Assembly (NCBI RefSeq): GCF_002797715.1
Contig: NZ_PGFF01000001.1
Span: 1-64,000 of the forward strand
Reading direction: 5' to 3'
DNA: 64,000 nucleotides
DNA from: Diaminobutyricimonas aerilata
Lineage (GTDB): Bacteria > Actinomycetota > Actinomycetes > Actinomycetales > Microbacteriaceae
This document shows, piece after piece, positions 57,364-64,000 of this stretch. A program made the position numbers and the translations under genes. The notes below the pieces were generated by a model. It was given only the letters and a program-made list of their open reading frames with translations, did not search any database and was not told the DNA's origin. How positions within the stretch are numbered: position 1 is the first letter of the stretch; the number at the start of each line of letters is the position of its first letter.

Positions 57364-58526
57364 CCCCCGAGTCCACCCCGGTCGTGCTCGGCGCGACGCC
57401 CGAGGCCGCCTCCGGTGCGCCCCACGTCGAGCAGCCCGTGGCCTACGACGCCATCCTGCTCGCCGGCTTCGGCGGGCCGGAGGGCCAGGACGACGTCATC
57501 CCGTTCCTGCGCAACGTGACCCGTGGCCGCGGCATCCCCGACGAACGACTCGAGGAGGTCGCCACCCACTACCGCCACTTCGGCGGCGTGAGCCCGATCA
57601 ACGCCCAGAACCGGGCGCTGCGCGAGGCGCTCGAGGAGGCGCTGCGTGCGCGCGGCATCGACCTGCCCGTGCTGTGGGGCAATCGCAACTGGGCGCCCTA
57701 TCTCAGCGACACGGTCGCCGAGGCGGCGGAGCAGGGCCACACGAAGCTCCTCGCGATCGCGACGAGCGCCTACAGCTCCTACTCGAGCTGCCGCCAGTAC
57801 CGCGAGGACTTCGCCGCGGCGCTCGACGCCGGCGGTCTGCTCGGTCGCGTGCAGATCGACAAGGTGCGCCAGTTCTTCGACCACCCCGGCTTCGTGCAGC
57901 CCTTCATCGACGGGGTGCGTGACGCGCTCGACGCCTTCGCCGCCGAGCTGCCCGCGGAGCTCATCCACGTGCTGTTCTCGACCCACAGCATCCCGAACGC
58001 GGATGCGGCCAAGAGCGGACCGGCCGAGCGCGGCTTCGGCGAGGGCGGCGCCTACGAGGCGCAGCACCGCGCCGTCGCCGAGGTCGTCATGGCCGCGACC
58101 GGTCGCAGCGACATCGGCTGGGACCTCGTCTACCAGAGCCGCTCCGGACCGCCGAGCGTGCCGTGGCTCGAGCCCGACATCAACGACGCGATCACCGACC
58201 TCGCCGCGCGCGGTGTGCAGGCCGTCGTGATCGTTCCGCTCGGATTCGTGAGCGACCACATGGAGGTCATGTGGGACCTCGACAACGAGGCGATGCAGAC
58301 CGCGGCCGAGGTCGGCATCCGCGCGACCCGCGTGCCGACGCCGGGCCTCGACCCCAACTACGTGAACGGCCTCGTCGACCTCCTCGTCGAGCGTCTCGAG
58401 GGCACGCCGGTCGAACAGCGCCCGGCCGCCACCGACCTCGGGCCCTGGTACGACGTCTGCCGACCCGGGTGCTGCGAGAACGCGCGCCTCGGGTTCCGCC
58501 CCGCCGTGGCGGGGGTGGCTCCGTGA
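57360..58526 (+). CDS. hemH: Coproporphyrin ferrochelatase
   Basis: A 388-residue ferrochelatase (CpfC): AILLAGFGGPEGQDDVIPFLRNVT, HYRHFGGVSPINAQNRAL, STHSIP with the catalytic His and PLGFVSDHMEVMWDLD with the Glu. Cys144 (YSSCRQY) and Cys367, Cys371 and Cys372 (VCRPGCCEN) are the [2Fe-2S] ligand set typical of actinobacterial enzymes. It inserts iron into coproporphyrin III. The GTG overlaps hemQ by 4 nt. Confidence 0.93.
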   Translation: MTPESTPVVLGATPEAASGAPHVEQPVAYDAILLAGFGGPEGQDDVIPFLRNVTRGRGIPDERLEEVATHYRHFGGVSPINAQNRALREALEEALRARGIDLPVLWGNRNWAPYLSDTVAEAAEQGHTKLLAIATSAYSSYSSCRQYREDFAAALDAGGLLGRVQIDKVRQFFDHPGFVQPFIDGVRDALDAFAAELPAELIHVLFSTHSIPNADAAKSGPAERGFGEGGAYEAQHRAVAEVVMAATGRSDIGWDLVYQSRSGPPSVPWLEPDINDAITDLAARGVQAVVIVPLGFVSDHMEVMWDLDNEAMQTAAEVGIRATRVPTPGLDPNYVNGLVDLLVERLEGTPVEQRPAATDLGPWYDVCRPGCCENARLGFRPAVAGVAP

Positions 58527-59440
58527 GCGTGCTGCGCATCGGAACGCGGGCGAGCGCCCTCGCCATGGCCCAGACCCGGACGACGGCCGACTCGATCGCC
58601 GCGCGCACCGGCGTCGAGATCGAACTCGTTCCGGTCACCACCGAGGGCGACACGTCGACAGCGTCGCTCAAGAACGTGGGCGGCACTGGTGTGTTCGCGA
58701 GTGCGCTGCGGGAGGCCCTCCTCGCCGGCGACTGCGACGTCGTCGTGCACTCCTTCAAGGACCTGCCGACCGCTCCGGCCGACGGACTCGTGATCGGCGC
58801 GGTGCCCAAGCGCGCGGATGCACGCGACGCGTTGTGCGCCCGGGACGGCCTCACCCTCGACACGCTGCCGGAAGGTGCCCGTGTCGGCACCGGATCGCCG
58901 CGACGCCAGGCCCAGCTGCACGCGCGCCGCCCCGACCTCGACGTCGTCGACATCCGCGGCAACATCGACACGCGGCTCGGCCGCGTCGGCGACGACCTCG
59001 ACGCCGTCGTGCTCGCCGCGGCCGGTCTCGACCGCCTGCACCGTCTGGACGCGGTGACGCAGTACCTCGAACTCGGGCCGTGGCCGACCGCCCCGGCACA
59101 GGGCGCGCTCGCGCTCGAGACCCGACGCGGCGAAGAACGCCTCGTCGCCAAGCTCGACCACCGCCCGTCGCACCTCGCCGTCTCGGCCGAGCGCGGGGTG
59201 CTCGCTCGCCTCGAGGCCGGCTGCGCGGCCCCGATCGGTGCCCACGCGCTGCTCGAAGACGGGCTGCTGTTCCTCTCCGCGCGCGTCTACGCCCCGGACG
59301 GCTCGGGTCACGTCACGAGTTCGCACGCGCTCTACGCCGCCGACGCGAAGCACCCGGCGGGGGAGCTCGCCGAGCGTGTCGCCGACGAGCTGCTGGAGCA
59401 GGGCGCCGCGGACCTCGCGCCGCTCGGGGGAACCGCGTGA
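58523..59440 (+). CDS. hemC: Porphobilinogen deaminase (hydroxymethylbilane synthase)
   Basis: A 305-residue HemC: LRIGTRASALAMAQT, VHSFKDLPT, GTGSPRRQAQL, DIRGNIDTRL and the dipyrromethane-binding Cys in LEAGCAAPIG. It joins four porphobilinogens into hydroxymethylbilane for HemD. Both ends overlap the neighbours by 4 nt. Confidence 0.93.
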   Translation: MSVLRIGTRASALAMAQTRTTADSIAARTGVEIELVPVTTEGDTSTASLKNVGGTGVFASALREALLAGDCDVVVHSFKDLPTAPADGLVIGAVPKRADARDALCARDGLTLDTLPEGARVGTGSPRRQAQLHARRPDLDVVDIRGNIDTRLGRVGDDLDAVVLAAAGLDRLHRLDAVTQYLELGPWPTAPAQGALALETRRGEERLVAKLDHRPSHLAVSAERGVLARLEAGCAAPIGAHALLEDGLLFLSARVYAPDGSGHVTSSHALYAADAKHPAGELAERVADELLEQGAADLAPLGGTA

Positions 59441-60189
59441 AGCCGTTGGCCGGATGGCGCGTGCTCGTGCCGCGTGGAGGCAAGTGGGGCGACACCGTCG
59501 CCGCGACCCTGCGCAGCCACGGTGCCGTGCCCGTCATCGCCCCGATGATCAACTTCGCGGGCACCGACGACCCGACGGCGCTCGCAAACGCGCTGCACGA
59601 GCTGCAGGACGGCCAGTTCGACTGGCTCGTCGTCACGAGCGCGACCACGGTCGACGTGCTCGTGAGCGAACGCACCCGCGTCCCCGAGTCGACGAAGGTC
59701 GCCGCCGTCGGTGAGACGACCGCTGCGGCCCTGTCCCTCGCCGGCTACCGCGTGGACTTCATCCCGCAGGGCGACAACTCCGCACGCGGCCTCGTCAAGG
59801 AGTGGCCGAAGGCCGACATCCGCGGTCGCGTGCTCATCCCGCAATCCGACATCGCCGAGCCGACGCTCGTCGCCGGCCTCTCGCAACTCGGCTTCGAGGT
59901 CGAGTTCATCACCGCCTACCGCACCGTCGGCGTGCCCGTCGCCGAGCAGGTGCGGGCGGATGTCGCGAGCGGCGCGATCGGGGCGATCCTCGTCACCTCC
60001 GGGAGCGTCGCCCGTCAGGTCGCCGCGCAGCTCGCGCCGCTGCCGGACTCCACGATCATCGCGTGCATCGGTCCGCGCACCGCGTTCGACGCCCGAGCAG
60101 CGGGCCTCGCGGTGCACGTCATCGCCGACGAACGCAGCGCGGGCGGCCTCGTCGAAGCGCTCGTCGAGCACGCCGGAGGTACGCCGTGA
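59437..60189 (+). CDS. hemD: Uroporphyrinogen III synthase
   Basis: A 250-residue HemD with two Rossmann-like domains: [23 protein letters not shown] at the start, [14 protein letters not shown], and [15 protein letters not shown] then [15 protein letters not shown] near the end. It closes hydroxymethylbilane with inversion of ring D. HemD sequences vary widely; this one has the family pattern and correct place. It is coupled to hemC and hemB by GTGA overlaps. Confidence 0.9.
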   Translation: MKPLAGWRVLVPRGGKWGDTVAATLRSHGAVPVIAPMINFAGTDDPTALANALHELQDGQFDWLVVTSATTVDVLVSERTRVPESTKVAAVGETTAAALSLAGYRVDFIPQGDNSARGLVKEWPKADIRGRVLIPQSDIAEPTLVAGLSQLGFEVEFITAYRTVGVPVAEQVRADVASGAIGAILVTSGSVARQVAAQLAPLPDSTIIACIGPRTAFDARAAGLAVHVIADERSAGGLVEALVEHAGGTP

Positions 60190-61160
60190 CCGGTCCCGTC
60201 ATCCGGCCCCGCCGACTGCGGGACACCCCGGCGATGCGACGGCTCGTCGCCGAGACGCGCCTGCATCCGGCCGAGCTCGTGCTTCCCATGTTCGTGCGCG
60301 AGGGCGTCGACGAACCGGTGCCGATCGCGTCGATGCCGGGCGTCGTGCAGCACACGCTCGACTCCCTCAAGCCCGCGCTCGCCGAAGCGGCGGAGGTGGG
60401 CATCGGCGGCGTCATGCTCTTCGGCATCCCGGAGACGAAGGATGCGGTCGGCAGCTGCGCGACCGACCCGGACGGCATCCTCAACGCCGCCACCCGCGTC
60501 GCCGTCGCCGAGGTGGGCGACGCGCTCGTGGTGCAGACCGACCTGTGCCTCGACGAGTTCACCGACCACGGACACTGCGGCGTGCTCGATGCGCGGGGCG
60601 GGGTCGACAACGACGCCACACTCGAGCGCTACCGCGAGATGGCCCTCGTGCAGGCGGAAGCCGGATCCCAGCTGCTCGGGCTCTCGGGCATGATGGACGG
60701 CCAGGTCGCCGCAGTGCGCGACGCGCTCGACAGCGCCGGGCGCACCGATGTGGCCCTGCTCGCCTACGCGGCGAAGTACGCGTCCGCGTTCTACGGCCCC
60801 TTCCGGGAAGCCGTGCAGTCGTCGCTGCAGGGCGACCGCCGCAGCTACCAGCTCGACTCCGGCAACCGCCGGGAGGGACTCCGCGAGGTCGAACTCGACA
60901 TCGCCGAGGGTGCCGACATCGTGATGGTGAAGCCCGCGATGAGCTACCTCGACGTGCTCGCCGACACCGCCGCGATGAGCGAGGTGCCCGTCTGGGCATA
61001 CCAGATCAGCGGCGAGTACGCGATGATCGTCGCCGCCGCGCAGAACGGCTGGATCGACCGCGACGCGGCGATGCTCGAATCGGTGCTCGGCATCCGCCGC
61101 GCCGGAGCCGACGCCGTGCTCACCTATTTCGCCGTCGACCTCGCCCGGAGCCTCCGATGA
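60186..61160 (+). CDS. hemB: Delta-aminolevulinic acid dehydratase
   Basis: A 324-residue porphobilinogen synthase. The catalytic lysines are Lys197 ([16 protein letters not shown]) and Lys249 ([12 protein letters not shown]). The metal region reads [15 protein letters not shown]: Cys121 and Cys131 are present but the middle zinc Cys is replaced by Asp123, a mixed state between zinc and magnesium enzymes. It joins two ALA molecules. 4-nt overlaps link it to hemD and hemL. Confidence 0.93.
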   Translation: MTGPVIRPRRLRDTPAMRRLVAETRLHPAELVLPMFVREGVDEPVPIASMPGVVQHTLDSLKPALAEAAEVGIGGVMLFGIPETKDAVGSCATDPDGILNAATRVAVAEVGDALVVQTDLCLDEFTDHGHCGVLDARGGVDNDATLERYREMALVQAEAGSQLLGLSGMMDGQVAAVRDALDSAGRTDVALLAYAAKYASAFYGPFREAVQSSLQGDRRSYQLDSGNRREGLREVELDIAEGADIVMVKPAMSYLDVLADTAAMSEVPVWAYQISGEYAMIVAAAQNGWIDRDAAMLESVLGIRRAGADAVLTYFAVDLARSLR

Positions 61161-62611
61161 CCACGCACCCGACGACGAAGCCCACCCTCACCAACGCCGA
61201 GGCGTTCGCGCGGGCCCGCAACTCCATCCCCGGCGGCGTGAACTCGCCCGTGCGGGCGTTCGGCTCCGTCGGCGGCACCCCCCGCTTCCTCGTCTCCGCC
61301 CGCGGCCCCTACGTCACCGACGTCGAGGGCCGCGACTACGTCGACCTCGTCGGGTCGTGGGGTCCGGCGCTGCTCGGCCACACCCATCCGGCCGTCGTCG
61401 AGGCGGTGCAGCAGGCCGCAGCGCGCGGGCTCTCGTTCGGCGCCTCGACGCCCGGCGAGACCGAGCTCGCCGAGATCATCCGTGCCCGCTACTCGGCGAA
61501 GCCGTTCACCGGTCCCGGGTGCCGCAGCGACGAGCGCGACGACGACGACACCCCGCCCATCCGTCCGCTCGAGCGGGTGCGGCTCGTGTCGACCGGCACC
61601 GAGGCGACGATGACGGCGATCCGCCTCGCCCGCGGGTTCACCGGACGCGACCTCCTCGTGAAGTTCGCCGGGCACTACCACGGGCACTCCGACTCGCTTC
61701 TGGCCGAAGCCGGCTCCGGGCTGGCGACGCTGTCGATGCCCGGATCGGCCGGCATCACCGAGGCGACCGCGGCGCAGACGCTCGTGCTGCCGTACAACGA
61801 CCTCGACGCGGTGCGCGCGGCGTTCGCCCAGCACGGGGACCGCATCGGCGGCGTCATCGTCGAGGCCGCCGCGGCGAACATGGGCGTCGTGCCCCCGTCG
61901 CGCGGGTTCAACCGCGCGCTCTCGCACCTGACCCACGAGATCGGCGCCGTGCTCATCGTCGACGAGGTGCTCACCGGGTTCCGGGCCTCCTCGGCCGGCT
62001 GGTGGGGACTCGAGGCGAGCAACATCGTTCCCGACGGCATGGGCTGGAGCCCCGACCTCGTCACGTTCGGCAAGGTCATCGGCGGGGGACTGCCGCTCGC
62101 CGCGCTCGGCGGCCGGGCGGACATCCTCGACCGGCTCGCCCCGCTCGGTCCCGTCTATCAGGCGGGCACGCTGAGCGGCAATCCGGTCGCCGTCGCCGCG
62201 GGCATCGCGACGATGCGGGCGGCGGATGCGGCCGTCTACGAGCGGGTCGCGTATGTCGCCGACACCCTCGCCGCCGCCCTCTCCGAGGCGCTCGCCGCCG
62301 AGGGCGTGGCCCACAGCATCCAGCGCGCCGGCACGCTCTTCTCGGTCGCGTTCCGCGAGGGCGCCCCGCGGAACTACGACGAGGTGCGGCAGCAGGACGC
62401 GTTCCGCTATCCCGCTTTCTTCCACGCCGCGCTCGACGCCGGGGTGTCGCTGCCTCCGTCGGTGTTCGAGGCGTGGTTCGTCTCGGCCGCCCACGACGAC
62501 ACGGCGGTGAACCGCATCCTCGAGGTGCTGCCGGTCGCCGCGCGCGCCGCCGCAGCGGCCACCCCGGGGGATGCGGCTCCGGTCGCGCCCACCCCGGAGT
62601 CCGCGCAGTAG
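61157..62611 (+). CDS. hemL: Glutamate-1-semialdehyde 2,1-aminomutase
   Basis: A 484-residue PLP enzyme: [50 protein letters not shown] and the PLP Lys306 in [11 protein letters not shown]. It makes ALA from glutamate-1-semialdehyde. It is longer than the usual 430 residues because of an acidic insert at about 115-136 ([19 protein letters not shown]), a short insert NIVPDGMGW, and an Ala/Pro tail. It ends the hemQ-hemL operon. Confidence 0.93.
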   Translation: MTTHPTTKPTLTNAEAFARARNSIPGGVNSPVRAFGSVGGTPRFLVSARGPYVTDVEGRDYVDLVGSWGPALLGHTHPAVVEAVQQAAARGLSFGASTPGETELAEIIRARYSAKPFTGPGCRSDERDDDDTPPIRPLERVRLVSTGTEATMTAIRLARGFTGRDLLVKFAGHYHGHSDSLLAEAGSGLATLSMPGSAGITEATAAQTLVLPYNDLDAVRAAFAQHGDRIGGVIVEAAAANMGVVPPSRGFNRALSHLTHEIGAVLIVDEVLTGFRASSAGWWGLEASNIVPDGMGWSPDLVTFGKVIGGGLPLAALGGRADILDRLAPLGPVYQAGTLSGNPVAVAAGIATMRAADAAVYERVAYVADTLAAALSEALAAEGVAHSIQRAGTLFSVAFREGAPRNYDEVRQQDAFRYPAFFHAALDAGVSLPPSVFEAWFVSAAHDDTAVNRILEVLPVAARAAAAATPGDAAPVAPTPESAQ

Positions 62612-62644
62612 CTCCCGTATCGAGATCCGCGGGGAGGACAACTC

Positions 62645-62683
62645 CGCCGGTCGAGTAGGGCGCCCTGGCGCCCGTATGGAGAC
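62645..62683. repeat. Degenerate copy of the 40-bp REP-like element
   Basis: CGCCGGTCGAGTAGGGCGCC...CCCGTATGGAGACC matches the ends of the element at 25717 with a changed centre. An inverted-half CCCGTATCGAGATCC lies at about 62614. It follows hemL and precedes a family C copy. Confidence 0.55.
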
Positions 62684-62697
62684 CTCCCTGCCGGCGA

Positions 62698-62754
62698 CTT
62701 CCCGTCGCGGATCGCGGGTGCGAGCCGGCCACACCCGCACTATGCGACGGGAAA
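62698..62754. repeat. REP-like hairpin family C, copy 3
   Basis: CTTCCCGTCGC...GCGGGTGCG pairs with CACCCGCAC...GCGACGGGAAA. The outer arms match copies 1 and 2. It lies between hemL (ends 62611) and the ABC gene (ends 62782), in convergent orientation, so it may help end both transcripts. Confidence 0.72.
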
Positions 62755-62781
62755 CCGCCCCGGCGGCCGGCGCGACCCGCG

Positions 62782-63411
62782 TCAGTGCCGCCGCATCACG
62801 CGGCCGTTTTCCACGTGCAACCAGCGGTCGGCGCGCGCCGCCGCGACCGCGTCGTGCGTCGCGTGCACCACCGTGACGCCGCGCGCCGCCTCTTCGAGCA
62901 GCACGTCGTGCAGGATGCGCTCGCCGTCGTCGTCGAGGGCCGTCGCCGGTTCGTCGAGCAGCAGGGCGTCGGCGCGTTGCGCGAGTCCCTGGGCGATGAG
63001 CACCCGCTGGCGCTGGCCCCCGGAGAGGTCGCCGAACGGACGGCTCCGCAGTGCGTCCACGCCCATCCGCTGCGCGCTCGCGGTGACGAGGTGGCGGTCG
63101 ATGCGGTGCATCCGGCCCCAGGGTCGCGCCTCCCAGCGGCCCATCGCGACGACATCCGCGACCGTCACCGGCAGGGTCTCGGATGCGCTCGAGCGTTGCG
63201 GCACGAAGGCGAGCGAGCGGGGCCGCCGCACCGTGCCGGCGTCCGCCGGCAGCAGGCCGGCGAGGAGCGCGAGCAGCGTGGACTTGCCCGAGCCGTTCGC
63301 GCCCGTGACCGCGGTGATCGTGCCAGGGGAGAACTCGAGGTTCAGTCTGCTCAGCACCGGCCGTCCGTCGCGGGAGACGGTCGCGGCGTCGAGCGCGAGG
63401 AGAACGGGCAT
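62782..63411 (-). CDS. Metal ABC transporter ATP-binding protein
   Basis: A 209-residue ABC ATPase: Walker A GANGSGKST, signature LSGGQRQRVLIAQGLAQRAD, Walker B ALLLDEPATAL and the H-loop VVHATHD. It is a short member of the zinc/manganese (ZnuC-like) group. It is divergent from a permease with a Zur/Fur-like box between, so together they probably import Zn or Mn. In most genomes these genes are co-directional; the divergence here is unusual. The binding-protein gene is not in the window. Confidence 0.85.
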   Translation of the reverse strand: MPVLLALDAATVSRDGRPVLSRLNLEFSPGTITAVTGANGSGKSTLLALLAGLLPADAGTVRRPRSLAFVPQRSSASETLPVTVADVVAMGRWEARPWGRMHRIDRHLVTASAQRMGVDALRSRPFGDLSGGQRQRVLIAQGLAQRADALLLDEPATALDDDGERILHDVLLEEAARGVTVVHATHDAVAAARADRWLHVENGRVMRRH

Positions 63412-63430
63412 GCGGCCATCGTAGCGCGGG

Positions 63431-63445
63431 TGATAATCGTTCTCA
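63431..63445. promoter_or_regulatory. Zur/Fur-family box
   Basis: TGATAATCGTTCTCA has TGAnAA/TTnTCA symmetry like Zur boxes of Gram-positive bacteria. It lies in the 46-bp gap between the divergent ATPase (start 63411) and permease (start 63458) and could repress both when zinc is plentiful. Mur/DtxR-type regulators bind different sites, but experimental proof is absent. Confidence 0.65.
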
Positions 63446-63457
63446 TGTAGGGTCGGG

Positions 63458-64000
63458 ATGGTGATCGCCCTGCTCGAGTCCGCGCTGTTCGCGCCGTTCG
63501 GCGCCGCGTTCATGCTGCGCGCGCTGCTCGGAGGGGTGCTCGTCGCGGCCCTCTGTGCCGTGGTCGGAACCTGGGTCGTGGCGCGCGGCATGGCGTTCCT
63601 CGGCGAGGCGCTCGCCCACGGAATGCTCCCCGGCGTGGCGCTCGCGACCCTGCTCGGGCTGCCGCCGGTGCTCGGGGCCGCGGTGAGCGCGGCGGGCATG
63701 TCCGCCGCGATCGGCGCCCTGAGCCGCCGCCGGTTGAGCGACGACACCGCGATCGGCATCATCTTCGCCGGCATGCTCGCGCTCGGCGTGATCATCGTGT
63801 CGCGCTCGCGCAGCTTCGCGACCGACCTCACGGCGATCCTCTTCGGCGACGTGCTCGCCGTCCGCGCCGACGACCTCGCCCTCGTCGGCTCCGCCCTCGC
63901 GGCGACGCTCGTGATCGCTATCGCCTTCCACCGGCCGTTCGTCGCGCTCGCGTTCGACCCCGCGAAGGCGGCGACGCTGCGCCTGCGCCCGCGACTGGCC
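63458..64000 (+). CDS. Metal ABC transporter permease (cut by window edge)
   Basis: The first 181 residues of a ZnuB/MntB-type (ABC-3) permease: FMLRALLGGVLVAALCAVVGTWVVARGMAFLGEALAHGMLPGVALA, then DDTAIGIIFAGMLALGVIIVSRSR and DLTAILFGDVLAV, the family's conserved cytoplasmic coupling region. Several membrane helices are visible. It continues beyond the right edge. The ATG at 63458 lies 12 bp after the Zur/Fur-like box. Confidence 0.88.
   Translation, partial: MVIALLESALFAPFGAAFMLRALLGGVLVAALCAVVGTWVVARGMAFLGEALAHGMLPGVALATLLGLPPVLGAAVSAAGMSAAIGALSRRRLSDDTAIGIIFAGMLALGVIIVSRSRSFATDLTAILFGDVLAVRADDLALVGSALAATLVIAIAFHRPFVALAFDPAKAATLRLRPRLA

Noticed and set aside
59711-61156. Upstream extension of the hemL frame by about 480 codons
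   Set aside because: It overlaps hemD and hemB, is Arg-rich, and HemL homology starts at ATG 61157 with a 4-nt overlap.

Overview
The window looks like a chromosomal segment of a high-GC actinobacterium, most likely a relative of the Microbacteriaceae. The reasons are the very high GC content, many GTG starts, 4-nt ATGA/GTGA gene overlaps and probable leaderless promoters. It also carries a NucS/EndoMS-type mismatch endonuclease and the actinobacterial coproporphyrin-dependent heme pathway (HemQ, and a ferrochelatase with an iron-sulfur cysteine set). No rRNA, tRNA, CRISPR array, integrase or insertion sequence was found.

Layout, 1-24 kb. The left edge cuts an ATP-synthase-beta-like gene that has its own leaderless promoter. 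Next come two small alpha/beta hydrolases facing a large LuxR-type regulator across a palindrome. Two separately regulated operons then pair luciferase-like (LLM) flavin oxidoreductases with a small F420/NADP-oxidoreductase-like protein: 4.0-7.6 kb faces an HxlR regulator, and 15.9-18.7 kb faces a MarR regulator with three identical-core operators. Between them lie an SDR/SDR/SnoaL/TetR operon, an APH-like kinase, a GH20 hexosaminidase, a dienelactone-hydrolase-like protein, and a broken rifampin ADP-ribosyltransferase gene (arr). After 18.7 kb come a nucleoside hydrolase, GNAT enzymes, two nuclease-fold proteins meeting tail to tail, and a copper-type CsoR whose operator overlaps its own start.

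Layout, 24-46 kb. This part holds an esterase, a Gfo/Idh/MocA dehydrogenase, and a CPBP protease that runs in frame into a CsbD-like protein. A three-gene type III polyketide operon (PKS, ICMT-like methyltransferase, FAD oxidase) resembles alkylresorcinol loci. It is followed by an OhrR-like regulator without ohr, a chaplin-like six-repeat wall protein ending in LATTG with a second secreted protein beside it, OsmC, and a secreted Ig-domain protein. A PadR/HAAS membrane pair, an epoxide hydrolase, a HAD phosphatase with nucS, and an MFS exporter facing its LacI regulator across a 30-bp palindrome complete the stretch, ending at a MATE transporter.

Layout, 46-64 kb. An M13 peptidase and a cytoplasmic class-A-beta-lactamase-fold protein precede the heme cluster. 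hemA faces hemE-cgoX. After a membrane-stress-like trio and a strong intrinsic terminator comes hemQ-cpfC-hemC-hemD-hemB-hemL, in which every junction overlaps by 4 nt. Together these genes cover glutamyl-tRNA to heme except glutamyl-tRNA synthetase. The window ends with a divergent metal ABC transporter pair sharing a Zur/Fur-like box.

Several families of inverted-repeat (REP-like) elements sit between genes. Where a function is given it comes from motifs read in the translations. Regulatory sites come from symmetry and promoter spacing only.
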